Shown one piece after another: positions 51,341-64,000 of a stretch of 64,000 bases of DNA. The stretch is from Streptomyces nigrescens. Its GTDB lineage: Bacteria > Actinomycetota > Actinomycetes > Streptomycetales > Streptomycetaceae. A model generated the notes under the pieces. That model worked only from the letters and a program-made list of their open reading frames with translations, was not told where the DNA came from and ran no database searches. Each line of letters starts with the position of its first letter. Positions within the stretch are counted from its first letter, which is position 1. The stretch lies in the NCBI GenBank assembly GCA_024349765.1, contig AP026073.1:7564001-7628000 (forward strand). The letters are read 5' to 3'. A program made the translations under genes and the position numbers.

Positions 51341-53034
51341 GTGCCCGCGCCGTCCTCGCCCACCCCGGGCCCGTACGTGCTGGCGCCGCCCAGCGATTCC
51401 GCGCGCTTGGCGAGGTTCTGCAGACCGCTGCGGCGGCCGCCGGACGGTATGCCGATGCCGTCGTCGGCGACGGTCAACCGGACCCCGTCGGTGCCGTCCG
51501 GCAGCCGGATCGTCGCGTCCACGACGACCTCGATCCGGGAGGCGTGGGCGTGCCGGAAGGCGTTGGACAGCGCCTCGCGCAGCGCGGCGATCAGGTTCTT
51601 GCCGGTCAGCTCGCCGACCCGGGAGTCGACCGGGCCGACGAAGTGGGCCGACGGCTGGAAGCCGAGCGGTACGGCGGCGGTGCCGATCTCGCGCAGCACC
51701 CGGGTCCGCAGGCCCGACGGCGCCTCCACCGGGCTCTGCTGGAGGGCGAAGATCGCGGTCCGGATCTCCTGGATGGTGACGTCCAGTTCGTCGACGGCCT
51801 TGCCGATGCCCGCCGCCACCTCCGGAACGACGGACCTGCGCTGCGCGCCCTCCAGCATCATGCCGGTCGCGAAGAGCCGCTGGATGACGAGGTCGTGCAG
51901 GTCACGGGCGATCCGGTCGCGGTCCTCGTAGACCGCCAGCCGCTCCCGGTCGCGCTGGGCGTCGGCCAGCACCAGCGCCAGCGCGGCCTGCGCGGCGAAC
52001 TGGGTGGCCAGCGTCCGCTCGGCGGCGGAGAACGGCCGGGCGCCCCGGGTCCGCGGGGTGGCGAGGGTGCCCAGGACCCGGCCGCCACTCTTGAGCGGCA
52101 GCAGCATGCTGGGGCCGAAACGGGCCGCGATGTCGGTGACCATCCGGGGGTCGCTGGCCGAGTCGTCGACGAACACCGGCTCACCGTCCAGGAGTTGACG
52201 GGCCACCGGGCTGTCCGGCGGGATGTGGGTCCCCAGGATGCCGGTGGGGTCGTCGGCCGATACGGCGACGATCTCCAGCCCGCCCTCGTCGTCGGGCAGC
52301 AGCACGATGCCCGCCGCCGAATCCGCCAGCTTCCTGGCCTGCTCGGCAACCACGGCGAGCGCGTCGTCGACGTCGCTGCCCGCGAGGAGTTCGGTCGTGA
52401 CCGCCACCGAACCGTCGATCCACCGTTCCCGCTGGCGGGTCGCCGCGTACATCCGGGCGTTGCCGATCGCGATGCCCGCCTCCGTGGCGAGCACCCGGAC
52501 CATGTGCAGGTCCTCCTCGCTGAACTCCCCGCCGCCGCGCTTCTCGGTCAGGTAGAGGTTGCCGAAGATCTCGCCCTGGACGCGGATCGGCACCCCCAGG
52601 AAGGTGCGCATCGGCGGGTGCTCCGGGGGGAAGCCGGCCGAGCGCGGGTCCTGGGTGAGGTCGGCGAGGCGCAGCGGTTTGGGGTCGTGGATGAGCGCGC
52701 CGAGCAGCCCCTTGTGGCCGTCCGGCAGCGCACCGATCCGCTGGTGCTCCCGCGCGCCGACGCCGTACGTCACGAAGTCCGACAGCCCCTCGCGGGCGTC
52801 GTCGATGATCCCGATGGCGGCGTAGCGCGCGTCGGCGAGTTCGGCCGCGGTCTGCACGATGCGGTCGAGGGTGATGTGCAGATCGAGCCCCGCGCCGACC
52901 GTGCGCATCGCCTCCAGGAGCTGCGGTACCCGGGCGGTCAGCTCGGCGGACAGGCCCTGCAGGCTGCGGGTGGCCTCGGTTGCCTCGTGCATGGGGTCGG
53001 GGGCGGGCGGGTCCGTGCGGGCGGCGCGATCCAT
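51313..53034 (-). CDS. GAF-domain sensor histidine kinase (DevS/NarL-partner type)
   Basis: 573-residue cytoplasmic kinase. Two GAF domains (about 55-205 and 220-360) are followed by HisKA_3 with the phospho-His in DRIARDLHDLVIQRLFATGM, and a HATPase with NAFRHAHAS and VADDGIGIPSGGRRSGLQNL. Architecture matches DevS/DosS-type redox and gas sensors; I cannot see which ligand the GAF domains bind. No response regulator is adjacent. It lies 52 bp downstream of cydCD on the same strand, so it may be co-transcribed with the cytochrome bd genes. Start ATG at 53034 chosen over one at 53061 because GAGGGC precedes it. Confidence 0.9.
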   Translation of the reverse strand: MDRAARTDPPAPDPMHEATEATRSLQGLSAELTARVPQLLEAMRTVGAGLDLHITLDRIVQTAAELADARYAAIGIIDDAREGLSDFVTYGVGAREHQRIGALPDGHKGLLGALIHDPKPLRLADLTQDPRSAGFPPEHPPMRTFLGVPIRVQGEIFGNLYLTEKRGGGEFSEEDLHMVRVLATEAGIAIGNARMYAATRQRERWIDGSVAVTTELLAGSDVDDALAVVAEQARKLADSAAGIVLLPDDEGGLEIVAVSADDPTGILGTHIPPDSPVARQLLDGEPVFVDDSASDPRMVTDIAARFGPSMLLPLKSGGRVLGTLATPRTRGARPFSAAERTLATQFAAQAALALVLADAQRDRERLAVYEDRDRIARDLHDLVIQRLFATGMMLEGAQRRSVVPEVAAGIGKAVDELDVTIQEIRTAIFALQQSPVEAPSGLRTRVLREIGTAAVPLGFQPSAHFVGPVDSRVGELTGKNLIAALREALSNAFRHAHASRIEVVVDATIRLPDGTDGVRLTVADDGIGIPSGGRRSGLQNLAKRAESLGGASTYGPGVGEDGAGTTVTWEAPL

Positions 53035-53086
53035 GCCCTCGAGCCTAATGAGACCCCCCATAAGAGGCCATTTACCTGCAAAAGCG

Positions 53087-56641
<3,555 letters not shown>

Positions 56642-56680
56642 TCCATCCTGCCGGGGCCGCCCCGAGGGGCGGCATATCGG

Positions 56681-57682
<1,002 letters not shown>

Positions 57683-57691
57683 GGTCGCCTC

Positions 57692-59200
57692 CTAGTACGA
57701 GAAGGCCATCGGCCGGTCGGCGTCGGCGCTGTCCCCGCCGATCTTGGTGGGCGGGTTGAGGTCGTCGTCGGTGAGCTCCGGAGGCCCGGCCTTGACGTAC
57801 TTCACCAGCAGCTTGACCTCGACCACGGCGAGGATCGCGTAGAGCGTGGTGAAGACGATCATCGAGGTGAGCACCTCGCCCTGCGAGACGCCGGGGGAGA
57901 CCGCGTCCGAGGTGCGCAGCACGCCGTAGACGACCCAGGGCTGCCGGCCCGTCTCGGTGAAGATCCAGCCCCACGAGTTGGCGATCAGCGGGAAGCCGAG
58001 GGTGACGAAGGCGAGCGACCAGTACCACTTGCTGAGGCGGGCACCGAGCACCTTGTTCTTGGTGAGCGCGAGCTTCGGTGGTTCCTCGTCGCCGGTGCGC
58101 AGTCCGGGCGACAGCCAGAACTTCTTGCGGGTGAGCCAGAGCCCGGCGAGCCCGATGGCGAACGACGACATGCCGAAGCCGATCATCCAGCGGAAGCCCC
58201 AGTAGGCGACGGGGATGTTGGGCCGGTAGTCGCCGGGGCCGAACTTCTGCTGCTCGGACCTGTTGACGTCGTTGATGCCGGGGACCGGCGAGGAGAAGTC
58301 GTCGTGGGCCAGGAACGAGAGCAGGCCGGGTATCTCGATGGCCACCTCGTTGTGGCCCTTCTCCACGTCTCCGTAGGCGAAGACCGAGAACGGCGCCGGC
58401 GCCTCCTTGTCCCAGAGCGCCTCGGCGGCGGCCATCTTCATCGGCTGCTGCTTGAACATGACCTTGCCGAGCGTGTCACCGCTGACCGCGGTGAGGATGC
58501 CGGCGATGACGAGGGTGATCAGCCCGAGCCGCAGCGAGGTCCGCATGACCTTGATGTGCTTCTTGCGCATCAGGTGGAAGGCGGAGATGCCGACCATGAA
58601 CGCGGCGCCCGTGAGGAAGGCCGCGGTCAGCGTGTGGAAGACGACGACCAGGGTGGTGTCCTGGGTCAGCACCTTCCAGAAGTCGGTGAGCTCGGCGCGT
58701 CCGGTGGTGGCGTTGTACTTGTAGCCCACCGGGTGCTGCATCCAGGAGTTCGCCGCCAGGATGAAGTACGCCGACAGGATCGTGCCTATGGAGACCATCC
58801 ACATGCAGAAGCAGTGGATCTTCTTGGGCAGCTTGTCCCAGCCGAAGATCCACAGGCCGATGAAGGTCGACTCGAAGAAGAACGCGATGAGCGCCTCGAA
58901 GGCCAGCGGGGCGCCGAAGACGTCACCGACGAACCGCGAGTAGTCGGACCAGTTCATGCCGAACTGGAACTCTTGCACGATGCCGGTGACGACACCCATC
59001 GCGATGTTGATCAGGAACAGCTTGCCCCAGAACTTGGTGGCCTTGAGGTACTGCTGCTTGCCCGTGCGCACCCATGCGGTCTCGAGTCCGGCCACCAGAG
59101 CGGCGAGCGAGATCGTCAGGGGGACGAAAAGGAAGTGGTAGACGGTGGTGATGCCGAATTGCCATCGCGCCAGAGTCTCCGGCGCCAAGGCCAGTTCCAT
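57692..59200 (-). CDS. cydA: Cytochrome bd oxidase subunit I
   Basis: 502 residues. WQFGITTVYHFLFVPLTISL carries the heme b595 His, FHTLTAAFLTGAAF the heme b558 His region, and GWIFTETGRQPWVVYGVLRT is the conserved quinol-side block. Catalyses quinol oxidation and oxygen reduction without proton pumping, used under low oxygen. ATG at 59200 preceded by AAGGAGC. First gene of cydA-cydB-cydCD, with a perfect Rex operator 80-95 bp upstream. Confidence 0.97.
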   Translation of the reverse strand: MELALAPETLARWQFGITTVYHFLFVPLTISLAALVAGLETAWVRTGKQQYLKATKFWGKLFLINIAMGVVTGIVQEFQFGMNWSDYSRFVGDVFGAPLAFEALIAFFFESTFIGLWIFGWDKLPKKIHCFCMWMVSIGTILSAYFILAANSWMQHPVGYKYNATTGRAELTDFWKVLTQDTTLVVVFHTLTAAFLTGAAFMVGISAFHLMRKKHIKVMRTSLRLGLITLVIAGILTAVSGDTLGKVMFKQQPMKMAAAEALWDKEAPAPFSVFAYGDVEKGHNEVAIEIPGLLSFLAHDDFSSPVPGINDVNRSEQQKFGPGDYRPNIPVAYWGFRWMIGFGMSSFAIGLAGLWLTRKKFWLSPGLRTGDEEPPKLALTKNKVLGARLSKWYWSLAFVTLGFPLIANSWGWIFTETGRQPWVVYGVLRTSDAVSPGVSQGEVLTSMIVFTTLYAILAVVEVKLLVKYVKAGPPELTDDDLNPPTKIGGDSADADRPMAFSY

Positions 59201-59279
59201 GCCGTGCTCCTTACCTCGCCGTTTGCCAACGGCAATGTCCCTTTTGCGTCACACAAAGCGGTAAATACCGGGACGGGCT

Positions 59280-59295
59280 TGTGAACGCGTTCACA
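59280..59295. promoter_or_regulatory. Rex operator (ROP) upstream of cydA
   Basis: TGTGAACGCGTTCACA is a perfect 16-bp match to the Rex consensus TGTGAACNNNTTCACA. Rex is the NADH/NAD+-sensing repressor known to control cydABCD in S. coelicolor. A second half-like site, TGTGAACGTTTCCGCC, begins at 59378. Confidence 0.93.
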
Positions 59296-59468
59296 TTCAC
59301 AAGCAATTATCTCCCATGCCCCCTCGCCCTTGGGTAAGGGGGGTACGTGACTGCGGTCACGCTCGAATCCATGGCGTGTGAACGTTTCCGCCGAGGTTGC
59401 GGGTGCCCTTTCTCCGAGTGTGGACGCCCTCTTCCGCAAGCCTTCAACACATTGTTGAATTCATCGCC

Positions 59469-59837
59469 ATGAAGATCCGCATCACCTGGCCCGCCGGGCA
59501 CTTGACCGCGACCCTCGACGACACCCCGACCGCGGCGGCGCTCATGGCCGCCCTCCCGGTCGACGCCACCGCCCACACCTGGGGCGAGGAGGTCTACTTC
59601 GACACCGGGCTCTCGCCCGCGCTGGAACCCGACGCCCGCCAGGTCGTCGAGGCCGGCACCGTCGCTTTCTGGCCACCCGGCAACGCCCTCGCGCTCCCCT
59701 ACGGCCCCACGCCGATCTCCGAGGGCGACGAGCCCCGGCTGGCCTCCCCCTGCAACGTGCTGGGCCGCATCGACGGCGATCCGCGGGCGCTGGCCACCGT
59801 CCGCAGCGGCGACCCCATCCACGTACAGAAGGCGTGA
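59469..59837 (+). CDS. Cyclophilin-like fold protein (PF04126/DUF3830-like)
   Basis: 122-residue small beta-barrel protein. It starts MKIRITWPAGHLTATLDDTP and contains ALMAALPVDATAHTWGEEVY, TVAFWPPGNALALPYGPTPI and ASPCNVLGRIDGDP, the pattern of the TM1367-like family, which has a cyclophilin fold without proven isomerase activity. ATG at 59469. Single gene, divergent from cydA across the Rex-operator spacer and followed by a strong terminator. Confidence 0.8.
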   Translation: MKIRITWPAGHLTATLDDTPTAAALMAALPVDATAHTWGEEVYFDTGLSPALEPDARQVVEAGTVAFWPPGNALALPYGPTPISEGDEPRLASPCNVLGRIDGDPRALATVRSGDPIHVQKA

Positions 59838-59858
59838 GCGGCCCCGCCCACCACGCCG

Positions 59859-59888
59859 GAGGCCGCGGGTCGACGGACCCGCGGCCTC
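59859..59888. terminator. 13-bp perfect hairpin between convergent genes
   Basis: GAGGCCGCGGGTC (59859-59871), loop GACG, GACCCGCGGCCTC (59876-59888). A second perfect stem, CTCTGCAA / TTGCAGAG around CGCC, follows at 59901-59920. Together they can stop both the cyclophilin-like gene and hisC. Confidence 0.85.
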
Positions 59889-59954
59889 GATGTGCCACTC
59901 CTCTGCAACGCCTTGCAGAGCCTTCCGGTGCGCCAGCCGGCGCCTTTCAGCCGC

Positions 59955-61034
59955 TTACAGCGCCTTGCGGAAATCCTCCGCCGCCTGCAGGAACAGATCC
60001 ATCGCCGCGGTCTCCCCGATCGTGACCCGGACGCCCTCGCCGGCGAACGGCCGCACCACCACGCCGGCCCGCTCACAGGCCGCCGCGAAGTCGGTCGTAC
60101 GGTCCCCCAGCCGCAGCCAGACGAAGTTGGCCTGGGTCTCGGGCACCGTCCAGCCCTGCCCGAGCAGCCCGTCGACCACCCGCGCCCGCTCGGCCACCAG
60201 CGCGTCCACCCGCTCCAGCAGGGCCTGCTCGCTGCGCAGCGACGCCACCGCCGCGTCCTGCGCGAGCTGGCTCACCCCGAACGGCACCGCCGTCTTGCGC
60301 AGCGCGGCGGCCACCGGCTCGTGCGCCACCGCGAACCCCACCCGCAGCCCCGCCAGGCCGTACGCCTTGGAGAAGGTCCGCAGCACGCAGACGTTGGGAC
60401 GGTCGCGGTAGATCTCGATCCCGTCCGGCACCTCGGGGTCGCGGATGAACTCTCGGTACGCCTCGTCCAGCACCACCAGGACGTCCCCCGGCACCCGGTC
60501 CAGGAACGCCTCCAGCTCCGCACGGCGGACGACCGTGCCGGTGGGGTTGTTGGGGTTGCAGACGAAGATCAGCCGGGTCCGGTCGGTGATCGCGGCGAGC
60601 ATCGCGTCCAGGTCGTGCACCTCACCGGAGGTCAGCGGCACCTGCACGGAGGTGGCCCCGGACACCTGGGTGATGATCGGGTACGCCTCGAACGAGCGCC
60701 AGGCGTAGATCACTTCGTCGCCCGGCCCGGCCGTCGACTGGATCAGCTGCTGGGCCACGCCCACCGACCCGGTGCCGGTCGCCAGATGCTCCACCGGCAC
60801 CGAGAACCGGTCGGCCAGCTCCGTCATCAGGCCCGTGCAGGCCATGTCCGGGTAACGGTTGAAGGCCCCCGCGGCGGTCACCGCGCTCTCCAGGACACCC
60901 GGCAGCGGCGGATAGGGGTTCTCGTTGGAGGACAGCTTGTAGGTGACGGGACCGTCGGCCGGCGCCGGCCGCCCCGGCTTGTAGGTGGGGATGCCGTCCA
61001 GCGCCGCACGCAGCTTCGGGGTCTTCTCGCTCAC
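59955..61034 (-). CDS. hisC: Histidinol-phosphate/aromatic aminotransferase
   Basis: 359-residue fold-I PLP aminotransferase. Blocks: [69 protein letters not shown] and the PLP Lys in [20 protein letters not shown]; the substrate-binding Arg is in [17 protein letters not shown]. Start is the GTG at 61034 after GAGGAGGACC. It is away from the his operon, so it is probably the second hisC-type enzyme, acting in histidine or phenylalanine/tyrosine synthesis. Confidence 0.92.
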   Translation of the reverse strand: MSEKTPKLRAALDGIPTYKPGRPAPADGPVTYKLSSNENPYPPLPGVLESAVTAAGAFNRYPDMACTGLMTELADRFSVPVEHLATGTGSVGVAQQLIQSTAGPGDEVIYAWRSFEAYPIITQVSGATSVQVPLTSGEVHDLDAMLAAITDRTRLIFVCNPNNPTGTVVRRAELEAFLDRVPGDVLVVLDEAYREFIRDPEVPDGIEIYRDRPNVCVLRTFSKAYGLAGLRVGFAVAHEPVAAALRKTAVPFGVSQLAQDAAVASLRSEQALLERVDALVAERARVVDGLLGQGWTVPETQANFVWLRLGDRTTDFAAACERAGVVVRPFAGEGVRVTIGETAAMDLFLQAAEDFRKAL

Positions 61035-61452
61035 CGCAGGTCCTCCTCGACCGTCCCGTCCATCTCCAATACTGCACACCTTAAGAGGATTGACCCGTTC
61101 GGCGGCAGCCCCGGCCGGAACCCGGTCGCCCGGCACGTCCCTGCGCACCCGTGCATCAAGATCACTCGGAAGGGGCCAGCGCGAGACCTTCGGGGCGCGC
61201 CCCACTCGCAGCCGCGCGCCGGTGGCCTACGCCGTGGCGCGCATCCCTCGTCAAGGTGACTTGAGACCTCTTCGAGACCTGAACCGATCGACAGGCCGAG
61301 CCAGTAAATCTCCCCTCAAATAGCCTGCGTAACCCACAACTTCCTTCGTTTTCACGGTAGTTGACGACGGATCACCTTGCAGAAACGTGCCTTTCCATCA
61401 CCCCGGTCAACGCCCCGCGAATGGCCCTATCGAGCCCTACTATCGGCTCGCC
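61035..61452. other. 418-bp divergent spacer between hisC and the LacI regulator
   Basis: No gene, clear palindrome or hairpin is visible. It contains a direct repeat of gagacctcttc/gagacctga near 61264-61282 and should hold both divergent promoters. Confidence 0.5.
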
Positions 61453-62553
61453 ATGACAGCAGCAGGGAAGCACCAGGTGAGCCGGGCGACCGGTCGCCGG
61501 CTGGGGCGGGCGGGCATCCGCGACGTTGCCGCCGCAGCCGGTGTGTCGATCACGACCGTCTCCGACGCGCTCAACGGCAAGGGCCGGCTTCCGGATGCCA
61601 CCCGTAGCCATGTCCGCGAGGTGGCCGACCGGCTGGGCTACCGCCCGTCCGCAGCCGCCCGCACCCTCCGTACCGGTAAGTCGGGGCTCCTCGGCCTGAC
61701 CGTGACCACCTACGGGGATGAACCTTTCACCTTCACCGAGTTCGCGTACTTCGCTGAGATGGCCAGAGCGGCCACCTCCGCGGCCCTGGCCCGCGGCTAC
61801 GCGCTGGTCATCCTCCCCGCGACCTCCCGCCACGACGTGTGGTCCAACGTCGCCCTGGACGGCACGGTCGTCATCGACCCCGCCGACGGCGACCCGGTCG
61901 TGACCGAACTCGTCCGGCACGGCATCCCGGTGGTCTCCGACGGCCGCCCCGGCGGCGCCCTGCCGGTCACCGGCTGGGTCGACAACGACCACGAGGCCGC
62001 CGTCCTCGGCCTGCTCGACCACCTCGCCGACGCCGGCGCCCGCCGCATCGGCCTGCTCACCGGCACCACCACCGACACCTACACCCGCCTCTCGACCACG
62101 GCGTACCTGCGCTGGTGCGAGCGGGTCGGGCAGGATCCGGTCTACGAGTCATACCCGGCCCACGACCCGTGCGCGGGCGCGGTGGCCGCCGACCGGCTGC
62201 TGGCCCGCCCGGACCGGCCGGACGCCGTCTACGGCCTCTTCGACCCCAACGGCACCGATCTGCTCGCCGCCGCCCGGCGCTACGGCCTGCGCGTCCCGGA
62301 GGACCTGCTGCTGGTCTGCTGCAGCGAGTCCACCGTCTACGCCACGACCGAACCGCCGATCACCACGCTCTCCCTCAAGCCGCGCCGGATCGGCACCGCC
62401 GTCGTGCAGATCCTCATCGACGCCATCGAGGGGCTCGACACCGGACGCCCGATCGAGCAGGTGATACCGACCGATCTGATCGTGCGCACTTCCTCCCAGC
62501 GACGGTCCCCGCGCACGACCATCAGCCCACCACGAGGACCCGCCGGCGACTGA
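61453..62553 (+). CDS. LacI-family transcriptional regulator
   Basis: 366 residues. The helix-turn-helix and hinge are IRDVAAAAGVSITTVSDALN then RSHVREVADRLGYRPSAAARTL; the periplasmic-binding-like sensor domain runs about 75-340, followed by a basic tail. ATG at 61453, chosen because the LacI domain begins soon after; the ribosome binding site is poor. No sugar transporter or enzyme is adjacent, so the effector is unknown. Confidence 0.9.
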   Translation: MTAAGKHQVSRATGRRLGRAGIRDVAAAAGVSITTVSDALNGKGRLPDATRSHVREVADRLGYRPSAAARTLRTGKSGLLGLTVTTYGDEPFTFTEFAYFAEMARAATSAALARGYALVILPATSRHDVWSNVALDGTVVIDPADGDPVVTELVRHGIPVVSDGRPGGALPVTGWVDNDHEAAVLGLLDHLADAGARRIGLLTGTTTDTYTRLSTTAYLRWCERVGQDPVYESYPAHDPCAGAVAADRLLARPDRPDAVYGLFDPNGTDLLAAARRYGLRVPEDLLLVCCSESTVYATTEPPITTLSLKPRRIGTAVVQILIDAIEGLDTGRPIEQVIPTDLIVRTSSQRRSPRTTISPPRGPAGD

Positions 62554-62795
62554 CGTGCCGCCGAACACGAACGAGCGGGCGTGCCGGACGACGCCGGGGC
62601 GCCCGCGTTGACGCAGAAAAAACTGGGCGATCCCGGGAGAAATCAGCCGCGATTGCCAGGCTCCAGCGGATTGACCACCCCCGGGTGCGTCACAACCCGC
62701 GACCGGCATTCCTATGATGGGCGCACGACACCGCGGACCGCCGTCGACCAGGCAAGGTCCGAGAGGTGCACGGCGGCGCAACGGTGGAGGGGTCG

Positions 62796-63938
62796 ATGAC
62801 TCAGGGGGCCAGTGAGGGACCCATGGTGTGGACCATGGGTGGACAAGCTCCGGCGTCCGTTCAACCGCCCGGAATGTCCGCAGGATCCCCCGTGCCGCCG
62901 GCCGGTCCGCCGCTCCATCTGCCCGCCGGTCCCCCGGTCGCGCCGCCCGCCGCGCCCCCCTCGGTGCCGCCGGCCGCGCCGCCGGTCGAGCTGCCCGAGG
63001 ACTACACCCCGACCGCCCGCGACCTTCCGGTCGTCACCCCGGGCCGTACCGACACGCTCATCGACCGGCCGTCCGTCGCGCCGGTCCCCGAGCCGGCCAA
63101 CGGATCCGACGCGCCCGAGGGCATGGGCCCCCTGTACGTCGTCGGCGATGTGCACGGCTACTACGACGAGCTGCGCGAGGCGCTGGCCGCCGAGGGCCTG
63201 ATCGACGCCGACGGCAGCTGGGCGGCCGGCAACGCCCGCCTGTGGTTCCTCGGTGACTTCACCGACCGCGGCCCGGACGGCATCGGCGTGATCGACCTGG
63301 TCATGCAGCTGTCCGCGGAGGCCGCGGCGGCCGGTGGCTACTGCAAGGCCCTGATGGGCAATCACGAGCTGCTGCTGCTGGGCGCCAAGCGGTTCGGCGA
63401 CACCCCCGTGCAGTCCGGTGCCGGCACCGCCTCGTTCCAGGCCGCCTGGCTCCTCAACGGCGGCCAGAAGACCGACATGGACCGCCTGGAGGACCACCAC
63501 CTGCAGTGGATGGCCCGACTGGACGCCGTGATGGAGGAGGACGGGCATCTGCTCGTGCACTCCGACACCACCGCCTACCTCGAATACGGCGACTCCATCG
63601 AGGCCGTCAACGACACCGTCCACGACGTCCTCACCCGCAGCGACGCCGACGAAGTCTGGGACCTCTTCCGGAAGTTCACCAAGCGCTTCGCCTTCCGCGA
63701 CGAGTCCGGCTCGCAGGCCGTGCGCGAACTCCTCGACGCCTACGGCGGCGACCGCGTCGTGCACGGCCACAGCCCGATCCCGTACCTCCTGGGCGAGGTC
63801 GGCACGGAGGACGGCGAGGGCGACGGCATCGCCGTCGACGGTCCGCACGTCTACGCCGACGGTCTGGCCATCGCCATGGACGGCGGCATCACGATGGCCG
63901 GAAAGCTGCTGGTCGTCCAACTCCCCCTGACTGGCTGA
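62796..63938 (+). CDS. Calcineurin-like metallophosphatase
   Basis: 380 residues. A Pro/Ala/Val-rich disordered N-terminus (about 1-110) precedes a metallophosphoesterase domain with GDVHGYYDEL, GDFTDRGPDG, LMGNHELLLLGA and VVHGHSPIPYLL, the four standard metal motifs for a dinuclear site. ATG at 62796 follows GTGGAGGGG. Probably a protein or nucleotide phosphatase; substrate unknown. Single gene, followed by a small hairpin. Confidence 0.9.
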   Translation: MTQGASEGPMVWTMGGQAPASVQPPGMSAGSPVPPAGPPLHLPAGPPVAPPAAPPSVPPAAPPVELPEDYTPTARDLPVVTPGRTDTLIDRPSVAPVPEPANGSDAPEGMGPLYVVGDVHGYYDELREALAAEGLIDADGSWAAGNARLWFLGDFTDRGPDGIGVIDLVMQLSAEAAAAGGYCKALMGNHELLLLGAKRFGDTPVQSGAGTASFQAAWLLNGGQKTDMDRLEDHHLQWMARLDAVMEEDGHLLVHSDTTAYLEYGDSIEAVNDTVHDVLTRSDADEVWDLFRKFTKRFAFRDESGSQAVRELLDAYGGDRVVHGHSPIPYLLGEVGTEDGEGDGIAVDGPHVYADGLAIAMDGGITMAGKLLVVQLPLTG

Positions 63939-63964
63939 GCGTTCCCGGGGCAGGTATCCCCCCG

Positions 63965-63982
63965 ACCGGCGGGACGGCCGGT
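63965..63982 (+). terminator. Small hairpin after the metallophosphatase
   Basis: ACCGGC (63965-63970), six-base loop, GCCGGT (63977-63982), starting 27 bp after the stop. Confidence 0.4.
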
Positions 63983-64000
63983 AGGGGGCGGGAACGAGGG

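Overview
This window is GC-rich actinobacterial DNA. Strong third-position G/C bias, frequent GTG starts with AGGAGG-type ribosome binding sites, SpoIIE-type phosphatase and RsbW-like ATPase genes, MerR/PadR/Lrp regulators and a Dyp peroxidase copper locus all point to Streptomyces. From memory, the order pheA-serS ... cydCD-cydB-cydA-hisC matches the origin-proximal core of the S. coelicolor chromosome (around SCO3940-3976). Two perfect parS sites and a cluster of DnaA boxes fit that position. I see no insertion sequence, prophage, CRISPR array, rRNA or tRNA.

Layout. 1-12.4 kb: an HtrA-like protease (cut by the window edge), a glycerophosphodiester phosphodiesterase, an RsbW-like ATPase, a SEC-C/DUF5926 protein, a secreted protein, a prim-pol-like protein that seems to have lost its catalytic acidic motif, a possible 56-residue gene, a SpoIIE/PP2C phosphatase with an altered metal motif, an aminopeptidase P, a TetR regulator and a second RsbW-like ATPase. 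12.4-19.0 kb: a co-directional copper-delivery and Dyp-peroxidase operon (membrane protein, YcnI, Sco, PCuAC, CopC-CopD, Tat-exported Dyp). 19.2-22.8 kb: pheA, a 600-bp spacer with DnaA boxes, serS and a HAD phosphatase.

23-35 kb: a rhomboid-like protein coupled to a two-domain Lrp regulator, an MFS exporter, a membrane protein, convergent LysR and MerR regulators, a SAV_915 protein with a diaminopimelate-decarboxylase paralogue, a GntR regulator, a CynX/NimT transporter and a short MltG-like protein. 35-39 kb: a four-gene ABC-2 exporter operon on the minus strand. 39-44 kb: a four-gene operon (M24 peptidase, epoxide hydrolase-SDR fusion, ferritin-like metal-dependent hydrolase, MerR). 44-47.3 kb: a carotenoid oxygenase plus membrane protein, divergent from a PadR regulator across a double palindromic operator, then an RNA 2'-phosphotransferase.

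47.3-53 kb: PspAB and HtpX (envelope stress), a parS-bearing spacer, an F420-type oxidoreductase, a second HAD phosphatase and a GAF sensor kinase. 53-59.3 kb: cydA-cydB-cydCD (cytochrome bd and its assembly exporter) behind a perfect Rex operator, with the kinase as the distal gene. 59.5-64 kb: a cyclophilin-fold protein, hisC, a LacI regulator and a metallophosphatase.

Two unexplained signals stand out. First, at least five genes have tandem repeats that begin inside the last codons and carry copies of the stop codon into the 3' spacer. Second, origin-type protein sites (parS inside the first codons of cydCD, parS as the last unit of a 25-bp tandem array, and facing DnaA boxes upstream of serS) are built into ordinary housekeeping loci.
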